Positions 61,012 to 64,000 of a DNA stretch of 64,000 nt are shown here, piece after piece (within the stretch, counting starts at the first letter, position 1; the number at the start of each line of letters is the position of its first letter). The notes beneath the pieces were generated by a model. The model saw nothing but the letters and a program-made list of their open reading frames with translations. It was not told the DNA's origin and ran no database searches. A program made the translations under genes and the position numbers. Source of the stretch: Salirhabdus salicampi (lineage in GTDB: Bacteria; Bacillota; Bacilli; Bacillales; Alkalibacillaceae); contig NZ_JANBWE010000002.1 in the NCBI RefSeq assembly GCF_024259515.1, forward strand, positions 558,001 to 622,000. The letters run 5' to 3'.

Positions 61012-61827
61012 CTAAAAGTGGAAATTGGATAATGAACTAAATAAAAAGTAATTAACGAGCATAAAGAGAAACGCATATACATTGAAGTAGGCTATGGTTC
61101 TCCCTTGTAAACCTTTCCCAACCCGTAAAAAGAGAAAAATAATATAAACTATGAGTACAACAAAGGAACCGATTGTTTTTACATCGTCCCAATAAAATAA
61201 GGCATTTGTTGTATAACCCCATAACAGACCGAGGATAATGGAGACCATTAACATTGGAACACCGATGAGGACTGATATATAAGAGAGCATATCAAGTTGC
61301 TCTAAATTCCCTAACCGTTTTAATTGAAAAGTCCAACGCTTTCGTTTTAATAAACGATATTGTAATAAATACATGAGAGAGCATATAAACGAGATGGCAA
61401 AAAAACCGTAAGATATAAGGGCCAACGTGATATGTATGACTAATACTTCTCCTACAAACTGCACGCTAGTGCTCGTCATACTTTCTTGTGCTTTCGTAAA
61501 AAGATGAAGCATCATAATAATGAAACCTAATATATTCGTAAAGAACGCAAAGAAGTCCATTCGGAAGATACGATTAATAATTAGGGAGAAAGTAATTAAA
61601 ATCCAAGCATAAATGTATAACCCGTCATAAATCGTTAAAAATGGAAAACTCTCGTCGCTTAATAGTTTACTTAATAAAAAAAAGGTTTGCAAAAGCCAAA
61701 CCATAGAAAGAGACCAGAAGGCAATTTGGTTTGCCCTCCGGTTTTGTTGTATAAAATCTATAAAATATCCTACTATTGCTAATCCATATATAAAGATGAC
61801 AACTTCATGTAACGACTTAAAGTCCAT
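61012..61827 (-). CDS. hemX: HemX, CcsA-like membrane protein
   Basis: 271 residues with about eight membrane helices of the cytochrome c assembly (CcsA/CcmC) family; [22 protein letters not shown] carries a WxWD-like remnant. In B. subtilis HemX lowers the amount of glutamyl-tRNA reductase. Lies between hemA and hemC, as in B. subtilis. The ribosome site is weak. Confidence 0.93.
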   Translation of the reverse strand: MDFKSLHEVVIFIYGLAIVGYFIDFIQQNRRANQIAFWSLSMVWLLQTFFLLSKLLSDESFPFLTIYDGLYIYAWILITFSLIINRIFRMDFFAFFTNILGFIIMMLHLFTKAQESMTSTSVQFVGEVLVIHITLALISYGFFAISFICSLMYLLQYRLLKRKRWTFQLKRLGNLEQLDMLSYISVLIGVPMLMVSIILGLLWGYTTNALFYWDDVKTIGSFVVLIVYIIFLFLRVGKGLQGRTIAYFNVYAFLFMLVNYFLFSSLSNFHF

Positions 61828-61845
61828 AGTCCCATATAGCCTTCC

Positions 61846-63216
61846 TTATCTCGAAGATTTACTTATAGCTGGAAACGAGAATTTCCCTTTTGCTTCAACT
61901 GGAAAGGCATGTTCATTCTTTTCATGTTGTTTTTGTACTTCAGTTTCTACCTCTTCCTCGATCCCGAATATTTTCACAAACAATTCTAAAGCCTCATCGC
62001 GGTTACGCTCACCTGCGAACTCTTTCGCTTGCAAGATCGGTTCTTTCAGTAGTTGGTTAATAATACTTTTCGTATGCTTACTCAGGACTTTTCTTTCCCG
62101 ATCGGTTAAATCAGGCATCTTCCGTTCAATTGATTTCATTGTTTCCGCTTGAATGGAAAGCGCTTTTTGACGTAGAGCAGAGATAATAGGAGTAACCCCT
62201 AACGTTTGTAGCCAGTCGGCAAACTCTCCTATTTCGTTTTGAATCATGGTTTCGATTTGTTGTGCTGCTTCTTGTCTCGACTCCATATTTGCATCGACTA
62301 TACCACGTAAATCATCAATATCGTAAAGGAATGTACCTTCTAATTCATTAATTGCCGGATCTAAATCCCGTGGTACTGCTATATCAATCATAACTAACGG
62401 GCGGCCTTTTCTCGGCTTTAAAATTTGCTTCATGTCATCTTTCATCAACATATATTGATTGGCCCCAGTCGAACTAATTAAGATATCGGCAGTTCCTAAT
62501 ATGCTCGGCAGTTTATCAATGGTTGCCGCTTGTCCCTTAAATTGCATGGCCAGTTCTTCTGCTTTTTGTAAAGTACGATTTAAAACTGTAATATGCCCTA
62601 CACCAGATCCACTTAAATTTTTAAGTGCTAGCTCACCCATTTTACCTGCTCCTAAAATCGCTACCTTTTTGCCTGTTAAATCACCAAAAATTTTCTTAGC
62701 TAATTCAACGGCAGCATAGCTGACAGATACGGCATTTTCACCGATTTCCGTTTCGTTGTGAGCACGCTTCGCTAATGTGACGGCTTGCTTGAACAGCTGA
62801 TTAAAAATCGTTCCCGTCGTACGATTTTGCTGCGCCAAAAGAAACGAATGCTTTACTTGTCCTAATATTTGTGTTTCACCAATAACCATAGAATCAAGTC
62901 CGCACGATAGACGGAATAAATGATCAATCCCTTTTTCCTCTTCATAAAAAGCAACATACGAAGAAACCTCGTCTAACGTTAGCGAGAAGGTATCGGCAAT
63001 AAATTTTTTCACGTAGTAACGTCCAGTATGAAGTTGATCCACAACTGCATAAATTTCCGTTCGGTTACACGTTGAAATAATGATATTTTCAAGTATGCTT
63101 TTTTGCTGATTTAAAGAAATCATCGCTTCATCAAGCATTTCCTCAGAAAATGCTAGCTTTTCCCGGATTTCAACAGGGGCTGTCCGATAATTTACACTAA
63201 CTACGAGTATATGCAC
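61846..63216 (-). CDS. hemA: Glutamyl-tRNA reductase
   Basis: First step of C5 heme synthesis: Glu-tRNA to glutamate-1-semialdehyde. 456 residues. Catalytic cysteine C50 ([12 protein letters not shown]), NADPH site [13 protein letters not shown], and a C-terminal dimerisation helix. The GTG at 63216 is 7 nt after AGGGGTG and gives the family start [14 protein letters not shown]; two codons more are possible upstream. First gene of hemA-X-C-D-B-L; its promoter in the divergent gap is not clear-cut. Confidence 0.97.
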   Translation of the reverse strand: MHILVVSVNYRTAPVEIREKLAFSEEMLDEAMISLNQQKSILENIIISTCNRTEIYAVVDQLHTGRYYVKKFIADTFSLTLDEVSSYVAFYEEEKGIDHLFRLSCGLDSMVIGETQILGQVKHSFLLAQQNRTTGTIFNQLFKQAVTLAKRAHNETEIGENAVSVSYAAVELAKKIFGDLTGKKVAILGAGKMGELALKNLSGSGVGHITVLNRTLQKAEELAMQFKGQAATIDKLPSILGTADILISSTGANQYMLMKDDMKQILKPRKGRPLVMIDIAVPRDLDPAINELEGTFLYDIDDLRGIVDANMESRQEAAQQIETMIQNEIGEFADWLQTLGVTPIISALRQKALSIQAETMKSIERKMPDLTDRERKVLSKHTKSIINQLLKEPILQAKEFAGERNRDEALELFVKIFGIEEEVETEVQKQHEKNEHAFPVEAKGKFSFPAISKSSR

Positions 63217-63433
63217 AACCACTCACCCCTTCCATGTCCATGTTGTCCTTTATCTATCGTACAGTATAACACGTCTATAATGCGTTATTTACTGAAACAA
63301 TGAACAATTTTTGAATATTGTGATACGATGTAATTGTCATGTTTTGTCTAATTGTTATCCTATAAAACCTTATCATATCCAACGCAACCAAGCAAGAAAT
63401 CGATATACTTTTAGAGCATTAGGAGGAATACAA

Positions 63434-63919
63434 ATGAAACAGTCAAACGGTTTTACCGGACTCTTTTTAATTGGACTAGGAATATACTTTATATTAAGGC
63501 ATAATTTTGTTCCCATTCTTGAAAACTTTTATAGTTGGCCTACTATTATAATGCTAGTTGGAATTGCATTTTTACTAAATGGATACATATATAAGAAATT
63601 TGATGACTTATTACCTGGTATTGTGATATTCGGATTAGGTGTTCATTTCCATATGCTCATTTACTCCTCTACTTGGAAAGATTTATGGGCTATGTATCTT
63701 CTTATTGTTGGCTTAGGTTTCCTCGTTCGTTACCAAAAAAGCCGTAAAGGTTTTTGGCCAGGTATATCAATGCTTGTGCTTGCCATATTAGGACTTATAT
63801 CTGCATACCGTCCTGATTGGGTACATCTCCCCCAATTGATTGCAGTCGATAACCATTTTGTCATACCCATTATTGTGATCATTGTCGGAATATATATATT
63901 ATTTATGAATAAAAAATAA
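63434..63919 (+). CDS. DUF5668-like (LiaF/LiaI TM region) membrane protein
   Basis: 161 residues from an ATG 7 nt after AGGAGG; a longer frame of 41 codons upstream has no ribosome site. Four to five short membrane helices and an N-terminal GFTGLFLIGLGIYFILRH, the signature of the DUF5668/LiaI-LiaF transmembrane part, often an envelope-stress sensor helper. Without a LiaR/S pair nearby, function is not assigned. Divergent from hemA over a 217-nt gap where I see no strong sigma-A promoter. Confidence 0.75.
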   Translation: MKQSNGFTGLFLIGLGIYFILRHNFVPILENFYSWPTIIMLVGIAFLLNGYIYKKFDDLLPGIVIFGLGVHFHMLIYSSTWKDLWAMYLLIVGLGFLVRYQKSRKGFWPGISMLVLAILGLISAYRPDWVHLPQLIAVDNHFVIPIIVIIVGIYILFMNKK

Positions 63920-64000
63920 CCGGGATGCTTTTGTACTTAATTTATACCATTCCTTTTCTATTACTAAACTATACACCATTTGGCATTAATCTTAGTTATG

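Noticed and set aside
63217-63433. PerR-type box or clear sigma-A promoter before hemA
   Set aside because: TATACT and TATAGA occur but no matching -35 at proper spacing and no PerR-like palindrome was found.

Overview
The window is chromosomal DNA of an endospore-forming Firmicute of the family Bacillaceae. It carries spoVB, bofC, spo0B, spoIVFA/FB, spoVID, safA and a SpoIIB-like gene, T-box leaders, a rplU leader and an AT-rich base composition. Gene order matches, in reverse, the Bacillus subtilis trmU-to-hemA region known from general knowledge. The genus cannot be fixed from sequence alone. An RNase E/G gene, nadE at the place of nadABC, and a GGDEF gene at the place of comC point to a relative of the Oceanobacillus/Virgibacillus/Halobacillus/Pontibacillus type rather than B. 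subtilis itself (inference).

Layout. 1-6.3 kb: tRNA thiolation and sulfur genes (TPR protein, mnmA, iscS, cymR, a YczE-like membrane protein), then rarA and an RsfA-type regulator on the + strand, then a 6S RNA gene. 6.3-14.6 kb: hisS-aspS under a T-box, a small HTH-like protein, an SH3b amidase, dtd, relA and apt. 14.6-24.5 kb: recJ, lapA, secDF, comN, spoVB, a DUF421 protein, an ArsB/NhaD-type permease and a TIGR04086 membrane protein. 24.5-31 kb: yajC, tgt, queA, DUF2905, ruvB, ruvA, bofC, yebC and a YhcN/YlaJ lipoprotein. 31-37.2 kb: nadE, a CotS-like kinase, safA, pheA, pheB, obg and spo0B. 37.3-41.5 kb: rpmA-prp-rplU behind a rplU leader, then rng and spoIVFB-spoIVFA. 41.6-47.1 kb: minD-minC-mreD-mreC-mreB, radC and maf. 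47.2-54.5 kb: SpoIIB-like protein, a GGDEF protein, folC, and valS with its T-box. 54.5-64 kb: a small membrane protein, ysxE, spoVID, the heme cluster hemL-B-D-C-X-A, and a DUF5668-like membrane protein.

Most genes lie on the minus strand in tight operons with 1-17 nt overlaps. Several systems are complete or nearly so. These are queuosine tRNA modification (tgt, queA), the Min/Mre shape and division module, ribosomal L21/L27 with the Prp protease that matures L27, the sigma-K processing pair SpoIVFA/FB with BofC, the SafA/SpoVID coat scaffold with two kinase-fold proteins, and heme synthesis from glutamyl-tRNA to uroporphyrinogen III.

There is no phage, IS element, CRISPR array, tRNA or rRNA gene, and no obvious foreign island. 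No new defence or metabolic system is visible. The points most worth a second look are regulatory. Three genes (rsfA-like, recJ, the YhcN/YlaJ lipoprotein) have their Shine-Dalgarno sequence paired to an exact upstream complement in any read-through transcript. The hisS-aspS T-box has adjacent His and Asp codons in its specifier region. Three terminators contain the stop codon of the gene they end. YsxE looks like a pseudokinase while a second kinase-fold protein beside safA keeps its active-site residues.
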